Source: Streptomyces klenkii (lineage in GTDB: Bacteria > Actinomycetota > Actinomycetes > Streptomycetales > Streptomycetaceae). Taken from it: DNA of 64,000 nucleotides. The notes under the pieces were generated by a model. That model did not search any database. It saw nothing but the letters and a program-made list of their open reading frames with translations, and was not told where the DNA came from. The stretch is taken from NCBI RefSeq assembly GCF_003626645.1, contig NZ_RBAM01000004.1, forward strand, positions 600,593 through 664,592, given 5' to 3'. This document shows, one piece after another, positions 43,494-52,679 of the stretch. The number at the start of each line of letters is the position of its first letter. The first letter of the stretch is position 1. Position numbers and translations under genes: made by a program.

Positions 43494-44029
43494 CGTTCCT
43501 GCCCCCGCTCGTTGCGCTCGAGGGCGTGGAAGTCCAGGTCGCGGCTCTCCAGCTCCTGGCGCAGCCGGGCCAGGGCCCGGTGCAGCGTGCTCTTGACCGT
43601 TCCGGTCGACATGCCGAGCGCCTCCGCGGTCTCCTCGGTGCTCATCTGCTCCCAGTGTCGCAGCACGACGACGCTGCGCTGCTTGGGCGCAAGGACACCC
43701 AGGACGTCCATCAGCAGGGCGCGGTCGGCGTGCTGCTCCGTGCCGTCCTCGACGCTGGCGTCGGGGAGCTGCTCGGTGGGCACCTCGTCGAGCTTGCGGG
43801 CGCGCCACCACTCCGTACGAGTGTTGATCATGACACGGCGGAGGTAGGCGTCGGCAAGCGACTTGTCCGCTATGCCCTCCCAGCGGCCGTAAGTGCGCAC
43901 GAGAGCGGTCTGGAGGAGGTCCTGCGCGTCGATCGGGTCCGGCACGAGACGGCGGGCGCTGCGCAGGAGCGCGTCCTGACGGTTGCGCACGTACTCCTCG
44001 AAGTCCAGAACCTTGCCGCTGCTGGCCAT
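43481..44029 (-). CDS. sigE: ECF RNA polymerase sigma factor SigE
   Basis: 182 aa. Sigma region 2: DFEEYVRNRQDALLRSARRL and DLLQTALVRTYGRWEGIADK; region 4: LAPKQRSVVVLRHWEQMSTEETAEALGMS (in parts) and TVKSTLHRALARLRQEL. ATG 44029 used. It controls cell-envelope genes; its own promoter in S. coelicolor depends on CseB. It is the first gene of the operon. The 312-bp upstream region carries phased TTTGTGAC repeats. SigM/SigE paralogue confusion is unlikely given the exact cseABC context. Confidence 0.95.
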   Translation of the reverse strand: MASSGKVLDFEEYVRNRQDALLRSARRLVPDPIDAQDLLQTALVRTYGRWEGIADKSLADAYLRRVMINTRTEWWRARKLDEVPTEQLPDASVEDGTEQHADRALLMDVLGVLAPKQRSVVVLRHWEQMSTEETAEALGMSTGTVKSTLHRALARLRQELESRDLDFHALERNERGQERCAA

Positions 44030-44253
44030 CTCGCAGCCTCCATTCCGCTTGCATCCCCGCGTCACGCTGGTGGTCTCCCAGCACGAGATGGACGCTACGG
44101 AGGCGCTGTTGCGACGTGATGTGCGGCAGCACTGCGGCTGGTGCACAGCTATCCATAGGTTGTGTAACAGCGGTGCGGGAGCAGGGGCGGTAGGGCGTGA
44201 AAAGGGGGCTCTGTCCTGTTCGGGAGGGCCTTTCGGCCGTTCTCGGAGGGACT

Positions 44254-44332
44254 TTTGTGACGGCCTTTGTGACGGCTGACGGACGGTCTTTGTGACGGCC
44301 TGCGCGGCAGCCTTCGTGACGGCCTTTGTGAC
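44254..44332. repeat. Phased TTTGTGAC repeats upstream of sigE
   Basis: TTTGTGAC (one variant TTCGTGAC) starts at 44254, 44266, 44289, 44313 and 44325: spacings 12, 23, 24 and 12 bp, i.e. about multiples of one helical turn. On the sigE strand the unit is GTCACAAAGGCC. Located between the mutY stop and the sigE start, in otherwise gene-free DNA (44030-44341). Confidence 0.75.
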
Positions 44333-44341
44333 AGTCCCCGG

Positions 44342-45295
44342 CTACGCCAGCGGCAGCCGGTACGTCCCGTTCTCCAGCGGCTCCACCAGACCGTCCGCCA
44401 CCAGCCCGTCCAGCGCCCTGGCCCGCTGCACCGGCTCGTCCCAGACGGCGTCCAGCGCCACCTGCGGCACCGGCTCCAGCGCCTCCCGCAGCACCGCCAG
44501 CAGCTTTCCGCGCACCTGCCGGTCCGTCCCCGCGTAGGTCTGGCCGCGGCGCGGCGGGCCGTCGTGGGCCGGGGAGCCCGCGGCGCGCCACGCGCACCGG
44601 TCGGCGATCGGGCAGCGCCCGCAGACCGGCGTGCGCGCCGTGCACACCAGCGCGCCCAGCTCCATCGTCGCGGCGGCCCAGCGGGCGGCGACCGGCTCGC
44701 TCTCCGGCAGCAGCGCGCGGGCCAGCTTGCGCTCGGCCGCCGTCGTCGCGTTCGGCGGGTACTGCGCGCCGCTCACGGCGCGTGCGAACACCCTGCGTAC
44801 GTTGGTGTCGAGGACCGCGTGCCGCTGCCCGTACGCGAACGAGGCCACCGCCGCCGCCGTGTACTCGCCGACGCCCGGCAGCGCCAGCAGCCGGGCGTGG
44901 TCGCTCGGCACCTCGCCGCCGTGCACCTCCGTGATCGCCGTCGCGGCGGCGTGCAGCCGCAGCGCCCGCCGCGGGTAGCCGAGCCGGCCCCAGGCGCGCA
45001 CCGCCTCGCCGGGCGGCTGGGCCGCCAGGTCCGCCGGGCGCGGCCAGCGCGCGAGCCACTGCTCGTACACCGGCAGGACGCGGCTGACCGGCGTCTGCTG
45101 GAGCATGAACTCGCTGACCATCACGCCCCACGCGCCGGCTTCCGGGCGCCGCCAGGGCAGGTCGCGGGCGTGCGCGTCGAACCAGTCGATGACCGGTCCG
45201 TGGAGCGCGCCGGAGAGGGGCTCGGAGAGGATCCCGGGGGAGGTCTCGGAGGAGGGCTCGGGCAGGGCGGCGGTGGTGCGGTCTGTCACAGTCAT
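44342..45295 (-). CDS. mutY: A/G-specific adenine DNA glycosylase
   Basis: Removes adenine mispaired with 8-oxoguanine. 317 aa. HhH-GPD motifs: VSEFMLQQTPVSRVLP, LPGVGEYTAAAVASFAYGQ, VLDTNVRRVFAR; [4Fe-4S] ligands C-x6-C-x2-C-x5-C in CTARTPVCGRCPIADRC. The C-terminal 8-oxoG-recognition NUDIX-like domain is shortened, as in many actinobacterial forms. ATG 45295 chosen. Confidence 0.93.
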   Translation of the reverse strand: MTVTDRTTAALPEPSSETSPGILSEPLSGALHGPVIDWFDAHARDLPWRRPEAGAWGVMVSEFMLQQTPVSRVLPVYEQWLARWPRPADLAAQPPGEAVRAWGRLGYPRRALRLHAAATAITEVHGGEVPSDHARLLALPGVGEYTAAAVASFAYGQRHAVLDTNVRRVFARAVSGAQYPPNATTAAERKLARALLPESEPVAARWAAATMELGALVCTARTPVCGRCPIADRCAWRAAGSPAHDGPPRRGQTYAGTDRQVRGKLLAVLREALEPVPQVALDAVWDEPVQRARALDGLVADGLVEPLENGTYRLPLA

Positions 45296-45354
45296 GGCGC
45301 TTCCGATCCTGGCACGGCCGCGGACGGCGGAGAAACGCGCCGGGCCCCGTTCAC

Positions 45355-45376
45355 CTGACTTTCGTCTGACTTTCGT
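45355..45376. repeat. Tandem 11-bp repeat before a histidine kinase gene
   Basis: CTGACTTTCGT at 45355-45365 is repeated directly at 45366-45376. It lies 41-62 bp before the likely start/TSS 45417, a position suited to an activator such as the NarL-type regulator encoded downstream. Confidence 0.55.
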
Positions 45377-45416
45377 CAGGGGCGCGCGGCTGCTCCCGGC
45401 TTGTACCGTCGTGCTG

Positions 45417-47120
45417 GTGAGCCGCCGCACGACCACCGCCCTGACAAGGGCCCTGAGCAGGGCCGGGACCGGGCTTCCGGCCGGGACCCGGACCGGGTTT
45501 CCGGCCAGGGCCCTGCCCGACGTCCTGCTGTGGGCGGCGCTCACCGTGCCCGGCGTCGCCGCGGACCTGCTCGGCCTGAACGCGCCCCGGCCCTGGTGGC
45601 AGACCGCGGCCGGAGCGGCCGTCCTCGCCGCCGCCGTGGCCGCCTCCCGCGCCCGGCCCGTCCTCGCGCTCGGCCTCGCCGCCGGGCTGGGCCTGGCCGC
45701 GTCGCCCTCGCTCTTCACGCTCTCCTACGGGCCCGCGCTCTCCGTCCTCGCCTACCTGCTGGGCCGCCGCTCGGCCCGGACGCGCCCCGCGCTGTACGCC
45801 TTCCCGGCCGTCGCGGCCGGCGGCACGGCGCTGATCCTCGCCCGCCACACCGACCCCGTCATCGAATGGCTGGTTCTGATCGGCACGCTGCTGTTCGGCG
45901 CGGTCTTCCCCTGGCTGGCCGGCCGGTACCGGCGCCAGGCGCGCGAGCTCGTCGCCGCGGGCTGGAGCCGGGCGGCGCAGCTGGAGCGCGAGCAGGAGAT
46001 CGTCGCGGACCGGGCCCGGCTGCGCGAGCGCGCCCGCATCGCCCAGGACATGCACGACTCCCTCGGCCACGAACTGAGCCTGATCGCGCTGCGCGCCGGG
46101 GCCTTGCAGGTCGCGCCGGGCCTCGACGCGGCGCACCGGGCGGCCGCCGCCGATCTGCGCGGGGCCGCCGCGGCGGCGACGGACCGGCTGCGCGACATCA
46201 TCGGCGTCCTGCGCGACGCCGCCCCGCCCGCACCCGCGCCGCTGGCCCCGCCGGACGACTCGCTGCCCGCCCTCGTGGACCGCGCGGCGGCCTCCGGCCT
46301 GCCCGTGCGCGCCCGGCTGCCGCGCGAGACGGCACTGCCGCCGCTCGTGGAGCGGGCCGCGTACCGCGTCGTGCAGGAGGCGCTGACGAACGCGGCCAAG
46401 CACGCGCCGGGGGCGGAGGTGAGCGTCACGGTGGACACCGGGGCGCGGGAGACGCTGGTGACGGTGGTGAGCGGGCCGTCCCCGGAGGGCGGCGCGCCGT
46501 CCGCGTCCGGCTCCGGCGGCGGTACGGGGCTGCTGGGGCTGCGGGAGCGGGTGGCGCTCGCGGGAGGCGAGTTCACGGCGGGGGCGGACGGGGACGGCGG
46601 GGGGTTCCGGGTGCGGGCGCGGCTGCCGCACGAGCCGGGGCCCCGCGCGGCGCCGGGACACCGGTCCGCTCCGGAGGGCCGCACGGACCGGAGCACCGAC
46701 TTCGAAGCCCTCGCGCGCGCCCAGCGCACCGCCCGGCGGCGGTTCGCCGTCCCCTTCGCCGTCGCGGCCGCCGGCGGGGCCGTCTTCGTCGCCGTGGCCT
46801 TCGGCTGGTACGCCTACGTCAAGGCCCACTCGGTGCTGAGGCCCGCCGACTACGCGGCCTTGCGCGTCGGCGCGCCGTACGCCGACGTCGCGCCGCTCCT
46901 CCCGGACCGGCAGGTCACCGACCCGCCGTCCGACCGGGACCCGGGCACCCCGCCCGCCGGGGCGGAGTGCCGCTACTACCGGGCGAGCGGCGAACTCTTC
47001 GTCAGCGTCGAACACTTCCGGCTCTGCTTCCGCGACGGGCACCTCGTCGCGAAGAGCCGCATCCCGCGGGCCGGCACCGCCGGCGTCGTGGAACAGGAGG
47101 AGAAGGAATGGCTGCGGTGA
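45417..47120 (+). CDS. Sensor histidine kinase (HisKA_3) with extra C-terminal membrane/extracytoplasmic domain
   Basis: 567 aa from GTG 45417 (GTG 45411 possible). TACCGT (45404-45409) is 7 nt upstream: leaderless. N-terminal half has several membrane segments; H-box RARIAQDMHDSLGHELSLIA; HATPase with YRVVQEALTNAAKHAPG and GLLGLRERVALAGG. Unusually, after the HATPase come about 130 residues with another hydrophobic helix (FAVPFAVAAAGGAVFVAVAF) and a BamE/SmpA-like piece (ALRVGAPYADVAPLLPDRQV) probably outside the cell. The stop overlaps the response-regulator start. Confidence 0.85.
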   Translation: MSRRTTTALTRALSRAGTGLPAGTRTGFPARALPDVLLWAALTVPGVAADLLGLNAPRPWWQTAAGAAVLAAAVAASRARPVLALGLAAGLGLAASPSLFTLSYGPALSVLAYLLGRRSARTRPALYAFPAVAAGGTALILARHTDPVIEWLVLIGTLLFGAVFPWLAGRYRRQARELVAAGWSRAAQLEREQEIVADRARLRERARIAQDMHDSLGHELSLIALRAGALQVAPGLDAAHRAAAADLRGAAAAATDRLRDIIGVLRDAAPPAPAPLAPPDDSLPALVDRAAASGLPVRARLPRETALPPLVERAAYRVVQEALTNAAKHAPGAEVSVTVDTGARETLVTVVSGPSPEGGAPSASGSGGGTGLLGLRERVALAGGEFTAGADGDGGGFRVRARLPHEPGPRAAPGHRSAPEGRTDRSTDFEALARAQRTARRRFAVPFAVAAAGGAVFVAVAFGWYAYVKAHSVLRPADYAALRVGAPYADVAPLLPDRQVTDPPSDRDPGTPPAGAECRYYRASGELFVSVEHFRLCFRDGHLVAKSRIPRAGTAGVVEQEEKEWLR

Positions 47121-47812
47121 ACACGGGGCCGGGCGGCGGCGCCGTCGTCAGGGTCCTCGTCGCCGACGACGAGGCGATGATCCGCGCCGGCGTCTGCGCG
47201 ATCCTGTCCGCCGACCCCGGCATCGAGGTCGTCGCGGAGGCGGCGGACGGCCGCGAAGCCGTCGAGGCGGCCCGCGCCCACCGGCCGGACGTCGCGCTGC
47301 TCGACATCCGCATGCCCCGCATGGACGGCCTCGCCGCGTGCGAGGAGATCCGCCGGACCGCGCCCGGCACGGCGGTCGCTATCCTCACCACCTTCTCCGA
47401 AGACGCCTACATCTCCCGCGCCCTGGGCGGCGGGGCCACCGGCTTCCTCCTCAAGTCCGGCGACCCCTACGAACTGATGACCGGCGTCCGCGCGGTCGCG
47501 GACGGCGGCGCGTACCTCTCCCCGAAGGTCGCCCGGCACGTCATCGCCGAACTGGGCGGCGAACGGCTCACCCGCGGCGCCGCCGCCCGCGCCCGCATCG
47601 CCGCCCTGACCGCCCGCGAACGCGAAGTCCTCGCCCTGCTGGGCGAGGGCCTGCCCAACGCGGCCATCGGCCGCCGGCTGCATCTGGTCGAAGGCACGGT
47701 GAAGGGCTACGTGAGCGCGGTCCTGGACCGCCTGGAGGTCGGCAACCGCGTCCAGGCCGCGATCATCGCGTACGAGGCGGGTCTGGTGGCGAGCACGCCC
47801 ACCGGCGCGTAG
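47108..47812 (+). CDS. Response regulator, NarL/FixJ family
   Basis: 234 aa. Receiver: VADDEAM, Asp in VALLDIRMPRMDG, LTTFSED, LLKSGDP. LuxR HTH: LTAREREVLALLGEGLPNAA and EGTVKGYVSAVLDRLEVGNR. ATG 47108 is used since AGGAGGAG lies just upstream; it overlaps the kinase by 13 nt. GTG 47117 is possible. Confidence 0.92.
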   Translation: MAAVNTGPGGGAVVRVLVADDEAMIRAGVCAILSADPGIEVVAEAADGREAVEAARAHRPDVALLDIRMPRMDGLAACEEIRRTAPGTAVAILTTFSEDAYISRALGGGATGFLLKSGDPYELMTGVRAVADGGAYLSPKVARHVIAELGGERLTRGAAARARIAALTAREREVLALLGEGLPNAAIGRRLHLVEGTVKGYVSAVLDRLEVGNRVQAAIIAYEAGLVASTPTGA

Positions 47813-47822
47813 GAATGGGGCC

Positions 47823-48305
47823 ATGAACGAGAGCGAAACGCAGCCGCGGCCGCCGCTGGACATCCGGGCGGCCCTCGACGCGCACTCGACCCTGACCCTG
47901 GCCTACGCCGACGAGGACGGCCCGCAGGCGTGCGCCGTGCTCTACGCCCTCGCCGACGGCGACGACACCGCACTGCTGTTCGTCACCTCGGCCACCACCC
48001 GCCACGGCCGCGCCCTCACCGAAGGCGCCGGCACCGTCGCCTTCACCGCTCAGCGCGACGGCCAGGTGTGGACGGCCCTGACGGGCATTCAAGGGCGCGG
48101 CACGTGCCGCCGCCTGGAGGGCGCCGAACGCGAGGCCGCCTGGCGCGCGTACAGCGAGCGCTTCCCGTACGTCGACCACAACGACCGCCTCCGGCAGGCG
48201 ATGGAGCGCACCGACCTGTGGGAGCTGCGCCCCGGCTGGCTGCGCCTGATCGACAACGGGCAGGGCTTCGGCCACAAGTCGGAGTGGACCCGCCCCGCGG
48301 CCTGA
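47823..48305 (+). CDS. Pyridoxamine 5'-phosphate oxidase-like flavin/heme-binding protein
   Basis: 160 aa, split-barrel fold: STLTLAYADEDGPQACAVLYAL, DTALLFVTSATTRHGRALTE, VWTALTGIQGRGTCRRLEG, and C-terminal LWELRPGWLRLIDN. It belongs to the general PNPOx-like class; cofactor and substrate cannot be assigned. Starts 10 bp after the response regulator, so perhaps cotranscribed. Confidence 0.75.
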   Translation: MNESETQPRPPLDIRAALDAHSTLTLAYADEDGPQACAVLYALADGDDTALLFVTSATTRHGRALTEGAGTVAFTAQRDGQVWTALTGIQGRGTCRRLEGAEREAAWRAYSERFPYVDHNDRLRQAMERTDLWELRPGWLRLIDNGQGFGHKSEWTRPAA

Positions 48306-48323
48306 CCCCATCTCCCCGGGGGG

Positions 48324-48914
48324 CTACGCCTTCACGAGCACCCGCAGCCGTCCCCGCTCGGCCCGTTCCACCAGCCCCGTGGCGGGCCGTACGAGCAGCA
48401 GCCCGCCGAGCAGCGCCACGACCACGCCGAGCAGCAGGCCCGCGGCCACGTCGTGCGGGTAGTGCACGCCGAGGAAGACCCGCGAGAACGCGACGAGCAG
48501 CGCCAGGGGCAGCACGGCCCACACGAGCGCCCGCCGCGCGAGGACGATCCCCGTCGCGAGGGCCGCGGCGAGCGTGGCGTGGTTGCTGGGGAACGACCAG
48601 TCGCCGTGCGGCGGGCACGCCGCGAGCGAGGTCACCGCGCCGTGCACCGCCCGGCACGGCCGCTCCTCGTCCACCAGGCTCTTGACCACCTCGCTGATGC
48701 CGTACGCGATGGCCGTGGTGACCGGCACGAGCAGCGCGAGCGCGACTTTGCGCGCCCCCGTGCGCCGGTTGCCCCACCACACGGCGACGGCCACGGCCAT
48801 CAGCAGCAACAGCCCGGCCTCGGTGCCGATTTCCGCAAGGGTGTGCACCCACTCCGGTGTGGAGCGGGCGAATTCGGTGACGTCGCGATAGAGGTCGTTG
48901 TCCACGGTGTCCAT
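48324..48914 (-). CDS. PAP2-family phosphatase (undecaprenyl-diphosphatase-like)
   Basis: 196 aa membrane protein with about five helices and the three acid-phosphatase motifs: KSLVDEERP, PSNHA, and SRVFLGVHYPHDV. Probably recycles undecaprenyl pyrophosphate or acts on a phospholipid at the outer face of the membrane. Convergent with the PNPOx-like gene (18 bp). Confidence 0.88.
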   Translation of the reverse strand: MDTVDNDLYRDVTEFARSTPEWVHTLAEIGTEAGLLLLMAVAVAVWWGNRRTGARKVALALLVPVTTAIAYGISEVVKSLVDEERPCRAVHGAVTSLAACPPHGDWSFPSNHATLAAALATGIVLARRALVWAVLPLALLVAFSRVFLGVHYPHDVAAGLLLGVVVALLGGLLLVRPATGLVERAERGRLRVLVKA

Positions 48915-49098
48915 GGTTCCCGGAGCTTACGGACCGTCACTTGTACGCCACACCGGGCTATCGGCATGCACACCGTCCGACTTTCGTCAGATGGCAGCAA
49001 TGGAAAATCGGCCCGCGGCGGACCGATGATGAGAAAATCCGGCACCCACCCGGCGGGTATGGGCCGGTGCCCCCGCCGTTGTCTCGTAGAGTCTTCGC

Positions 49099-49920
49099 GT
49101 GGGATCACTGCGCAATCCGATCGGGCCGCTTCCCTCCTCCATCTATTGGCGGCGGAGGGCAGTTGCGCTTGGCCTGCTCGGCCTTCTCGTTCTGCTGGGG
49201 CTCTGGTTCGTCACCCTCGGGGGTGACGGCGGCTCCGGCGACAACCAGAGCAAGGGCACGGACGGGAAGAACCCGGGCGACAGCACCACCATCACCCCCG
49301 GCCCGGTGCCCTCCGGCCCGCACTACAGCCAACGCCCCGGCGGGCGCGGCGAGTCGGGCAGTGCCGGCTCGGGCGGCTCCGCGGGCAGCGGCGGCAGCGG
49401 CACGGGCGCGTCCGGGACCGGCGGCGCCGGCACGGGCGGCGGCGGCACGACGGGCACCGGCGGCGGTGGCGCCCTCGGCACCGGCGACGGCAAGGCCGTG
49501 CCGATCGGCTCGTCCCTGCCCGACTGCTCGCCGGGCGCGGTGCGGATCGCGGTTCGCAGCGTCAAGGACGCCTACCGGCCCGACGAGAAGCCGAAGTTCG
49601 AGATCGTGGTGAAGAACTCCGGCGGCAGTGCCTGCAAGCTCAACTTCGGTGCCACCGCCGCGATTATGAAGATCACGCAAATCGACGGTGACGACCACGT
49701 GTGGGCCTCCGACGACTGCCCCCGCGCCACGGGCCCGGCGCTCGTCGAGCTCCCCGGTTCGGGTGAGACCAAGCGCACCGTGGAATGGGACCGCAAGCGC
49801 AGCGCCCCGCACTGCGCGACGCCTTCCGGCGACGGAGCGGCGGGCACCGGCAAGTACCGGGCCGAGGTCAGAATTGCGGGCGTCACCGAAAAGGTGGAAT
49901 TCGCCCTGGAGAAGGACTGA
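49099..49920 (+). CDS. Membrane-anchored protein with Gly/Ser-rich linker and extracytoplasmic beta domain
   Basis: 273 aa. Single membrane helix near residue 22-40 (after SIYWRRR), an approximately 80-residue Gly/Ser/Thr linker, then a globular domain with LPDCSPGAVRIAVRSV, KPKFEIVVKNSGGSACKLNFG, WDRKRSAPHCATPSG; cysteines may pair. Conserved upstream of disA in Streptomyces as I recall; function unknown. TAGAGT (49087-49092) lies 6 nt before GTG 49099, suggesting leaderless expression. Confidence 0.72.
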   Translation: MGSLRNPIGPLPSSIYWRRRAVALGLLGLLVLLGLWFVTLGGDGGSGDNQSKGTDGKNPGDSTTITPGPVPSGPHYSQRPGGRGESGSAGSGGSAGSGGSGTGASGTGGAGTGGGGTTGTGGGGALGTGDGKAVPIGSSLPDCSPGAVRIAVRSVKDAYRPDEKPKFEIVVKNSGGSACKLNFGATAAIMKITQIDGDDHVWASDDCPRATGPALVELPGSGETKRTVEWDRKRSAPHCATPSGDGAAGTGKYRAEVRIAGVTEKVEFALEKD

Positions 49921-49950
49921 CGGCCGGGCGTACGACAGGACACCCGGCCG
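49921..49950. terminator. Possible bidirectional terminator
   Basis: CGGCCGGG (49921-49928) pairs with CCCGGCCG (49943-49950), 14-nt loop, between convergent genes. Confidence 0.5.
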
Positions 49951-49980
49951 GGGGTAAGACTCCGGCTGGACGCGTCGTGC

Positions 49981-51105
49981 CTAGACGTACCGCTCCAGGA
50001 TCGAGGACTCCGCCAGTCGCGACAGGCCCTCGCGGACCGAGCGGGCGCGGGCCTCGCCGACCCCGTCGACGGTCTGGAGGTCGTCCACGCTGGCGGCCAG
50101 CAGTTTCTGCAAGCCTCCGAAGTGGTCGACCAGCCGCTCTATGATCGCGCCGGGCAGGCGCGGCACCTTCGCCAGCAGGCGGTAGCCGCGCGGCGAGACC
50201 GCGGAGTCCAGCGTCTCGGGGGAGCCGCTGTAGCCCAGGGCGCGCGCCACGATGGGCAGTTCGAGCAGCTCGGGGTGGGTGAGGGCGTCCAGCTCGGACA
50301 GGGCCTCGGGGACGGTGCGGGTGCGCTTGGCGGTCGGCTCGGGGACATAGTCCCGCACGACCAGATCGCGCTCGGGCTCGACGCCCGCGATGAGCTCGTC
50401 CAGCTGGAGGGAGAGCAGGCGGCCGTCGGTGCCCAGCTCGACCACGTACTCCGCGATCTCCGTGGCGATGCGGCGCACCAGCTCCAGGCGCTGGCAGACC
50501 GCGGTCACATCGCGGACGGTGACCAGGTCCTCGATCTCCAGGGCGGAGAGGGTGCCGGCGACCTCGTCCAGCCGGAGCTTGTAGCGCTCCAGGGTGGCCA
50601 GGGCCTGGTTGGCCCGGGAGAGGATCGCCCCGGACTCCTCCAGGGTGCGTCGCTCACCGTCCACGTACAGGGCGATCAGGCGCATCGACTGGCTGACCGA
50701 CACCACGGGGAAGCCGCACTGGATGGAGACGCGCTGCGCCGTGCGGTGCCGGGTGCCGGTCTCCTCGGTGGGGATCGACGCGTCCGGCAGGAGCTGCACG
50801 CCCGCCCGCACGATCTTGGTGATGTCCTTGTCGAGGATCAGGGCGCCGTCCAGCTTGCACAGCTCGCGCAGGCGCGTGGCACTGAACTCCACGTCCAGCA
50901 CGAAACCGCCCGTGCACATGGACTCCACCGTCTTGTCCATGCCCAGGACGATCAGGCCGCCCGTATTACCGCGGAGGACGCGCTCCAGGCCGTCGCGCAA
51001 GGCCGTGCCGGGCGCGACGGCGCTCAGCGAGGCGCGCATCAGACCGTCGGCACCGGAGGAACCCCCGGCCTTGCCGGGGCCCGATGCCCGGTCGTTGGCT
51101 GCCAC
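49981..51105 (-). CDS. disA: Diadenylate cyclase DisA
   Basis: Makes the second messenger c-di-AMP from 2 ATP and scans DNA for branched structures. 374 aa. DAC motifs DGALILDKD and GTRHRTAQRVS; linker helices; C-terminal helix-hairpin-helix DNA-binding domain (ASVDDLQTVDGVGEARAR). Downstream of radA on the same strand, 122 bp apart, with GGAGGAG before the start. Confidence 0.96.
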   Translation of the reverse strand: MAANDRASGPGKAGGSSGADGLMRASLSAVAPGTALRDGLERVLRGNTGGLIVLGMDKTVESMCTGGFVLDVEFSATRLRELCKLDGALILDKDITKIVRAGVQLLPDASIPTEETGTRHRTAQRVSIQCGFPVVSVSQSMRLIALYVDGERRTLEESGAILSRANQALATLERYKLRLDEVAGTLSALEIEDLVTVRDVTAVCQRLELVRRIATEIAEYVVELGTDGRLLSLQLDELIAGVEPERDLVVRDYVPEPTAKRTRTVPEALSELDALTHPELLELPIVARALGYSGSPETLDSAVSPRGYRLLAKVPRLPGAIIERLVDHFGGLQKLLAASVDDLQTVDGVGEARARSVREGLSRLAESSILERYV

Positions 51106-51227
51106 TGCACTCCTCCGGTCGCAAGGTCAACGGTGCCGCAGCCCGCCCTGTTTTCCGTACGTACGGGCGAGACCAGGGCAAAGTCTACTGGCGTGTTCGG
51201 GCCTCCAGCCTATTAAAGAGGGCCCCC

Positions 51228-52679
51228 TCACGCTTGAACAGGGCCGACAGGGCTCTCCCCGGCCGGGGCGTCCGACCCGGCTCGGCGCCGGTTCTCCCGG
51301 GGTACCCGCTTGGGGAGCACTCGAAGCGCCTCGCCTATGTCCGCGACTTCGAGGACGCGCATGCCGCTCGGCACCTTCCCCGGATCGCTCGGCACCAGCG
51401 CGTGCGTGAAGCCCAGCCGGGCCGCTTCCGCCAGCCGCCGCTGCACTCCGGTGACCCGCCGGACCTCGCCGGCCAGGCCCACCTCGCCGATCGCCACCAG
51501 GTTCTTCGGCAGGGGGGTGTCGCTGGCGGCACTGGCCAGAGCCAGCGCGACCGCCAGGTCCGCCGCGGGCTCCGACAGCTTCACGCCGCCCACCGTGGCG
51601 CTGTAGATGTCCCGCTTGCCGAGCGCGCTGATCCTGCCCCGCTGCTCCAGCACCGCCAGCATCATCGACACCCGCGACGTCTCCAGGCCGGACGTCGTGC
51701 GGCGGGGCGAGGGGATCTGCGAATCGACCGTCAGCGCCTGCACCTCGGCCACCAGCGGCCGGCGGCCCTCCAGCGTCACCGTCAGACACGTGCCCGGGAC
51801 GGGCTCGGCGCGGCGGGTGAGGAACAGGCCGCTCGGATCGGCCAGACCGGTGATGCCCTCGTCGTGCAGCTCGAAGCAGCCGACCTCGTCCGTCGCCCCG
51901 TAGCGGTTCTTCACGCCGCGCACCAGCCGCAGGCGCGCGTGCCGGTCGCCCTCGAAGCTCAGCACCACGTCGACCAGGTGCTCCAGCAAGCGCGGGCCCG
52001 CGATCGCCCCGTCCTTGGTGACGTGACCGACCAGGAGCGTGGCCATGCCCCGCTCCTTGGAGGCCCGGATCAGGGCGCCCGCCACCTCGCGCACCTGCGC
52101 CATGCCGCCCGGCGCGCCGTCGATCTCCGGCGAGGCCACCGTCTGCACCGAGTCCAGGACCAGCAGGGACGGCTTGACGGAGTCGAGGTGGCCGAGCACG
52201 GCCGCCAGATCCGTCTCGGCCGCCAGATACAGATGGTCGTCGATCGCCCCGATGCGGTCCGCCCGCAGGCGCACCTGGCTTGCCGACTCCTCACCCGTCA
52301 CGTACAGCGTGCGGTGCTCCTCCGAGGCGGCCTTCGCCGCCACGTCCAGCAGGAGCGTCGACTTGCCGACGCCCGGCTCGCCCGCGATCAGCACCACCGC
52401 ACCCGGCACGAGCCCGCCGCCCAGGACGCGGTCCAGCTCGTCCACCCCCGTGCTGCGCGCGGTGGCCTGCCGGCCGTCAACCTGGCCGATGGGCAGCGCG
52501 GCGGTGGACACGCGGCCGGGCGCGGTCGTCCGCACCGCGGGCGTGCCGAACTCCTCGACCGTGCCCCACGCCTGGCACTCGGGGCAGCGGCCGAGCCACT
52601 TCACCGTGGTCCAGCCGCACTCGGTGCAGCGGTAAGAGGGCCGGTCCTTGGCGGACGAGCGTGCGGTACGGGCAGCCAT
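51228..52679 (-). CDS. radA: DNA repair protein RadA
   Basis: Recombination branch-migration ATPase, 483 aa. Zinc finger YRCTECGWTTVKWLGRCPEC; RecA-like core with Walker A GEPGVGKST and KNRYG motif (VKNRYGATDEVG); Lon-like C-terminal domain. ATG 52679; TACGGT on the minus strand is 7 nt upstream, so it is probably leaderless. The frame extends 27 codons further without conservation. Confidence 0.96.
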   Translation of the reverse strand: MAARTARSSAKDRPSYRCTECGWTTVKWLGRCPECQAWGTVEEFGTPAVRTTAPGRVSTAALPIGQVDGRQATARSTGVDELDRVLGGGLVPGAVVLIAGEPGVGKSTLLLDVAAKAASEEHRTLYVTGEESASQVRLRADRIGAIDDHLYLAAETDLAAVLGHLDSVKPSLLVLDSVQTVASPEIDGAPGGMAQVREVAGALIRASKERGMATLLVGHVTKDGAIAGPRLLEHLVDVVLSFEGDRHARLRLVRGVKNRYGATDEVGCFELHDEGITGLADPSGLFLTRRAEPVPGTCLTVTLEGRRPLVAEVQALTVDSQIPSPRRTTSGLETSRVSMMLAVLEQRGRISALGKRDIYSATVGGVKLSEPAADLAVALALASAASDTPLPKNLVAIGEVGLAGEVRRVTGVQRRLAEAARLGFTHALVPSDPGKVPSGMRVLEVADIGEALRVLPKRVPRENRRRAGSDAPAGESPVGPVQA

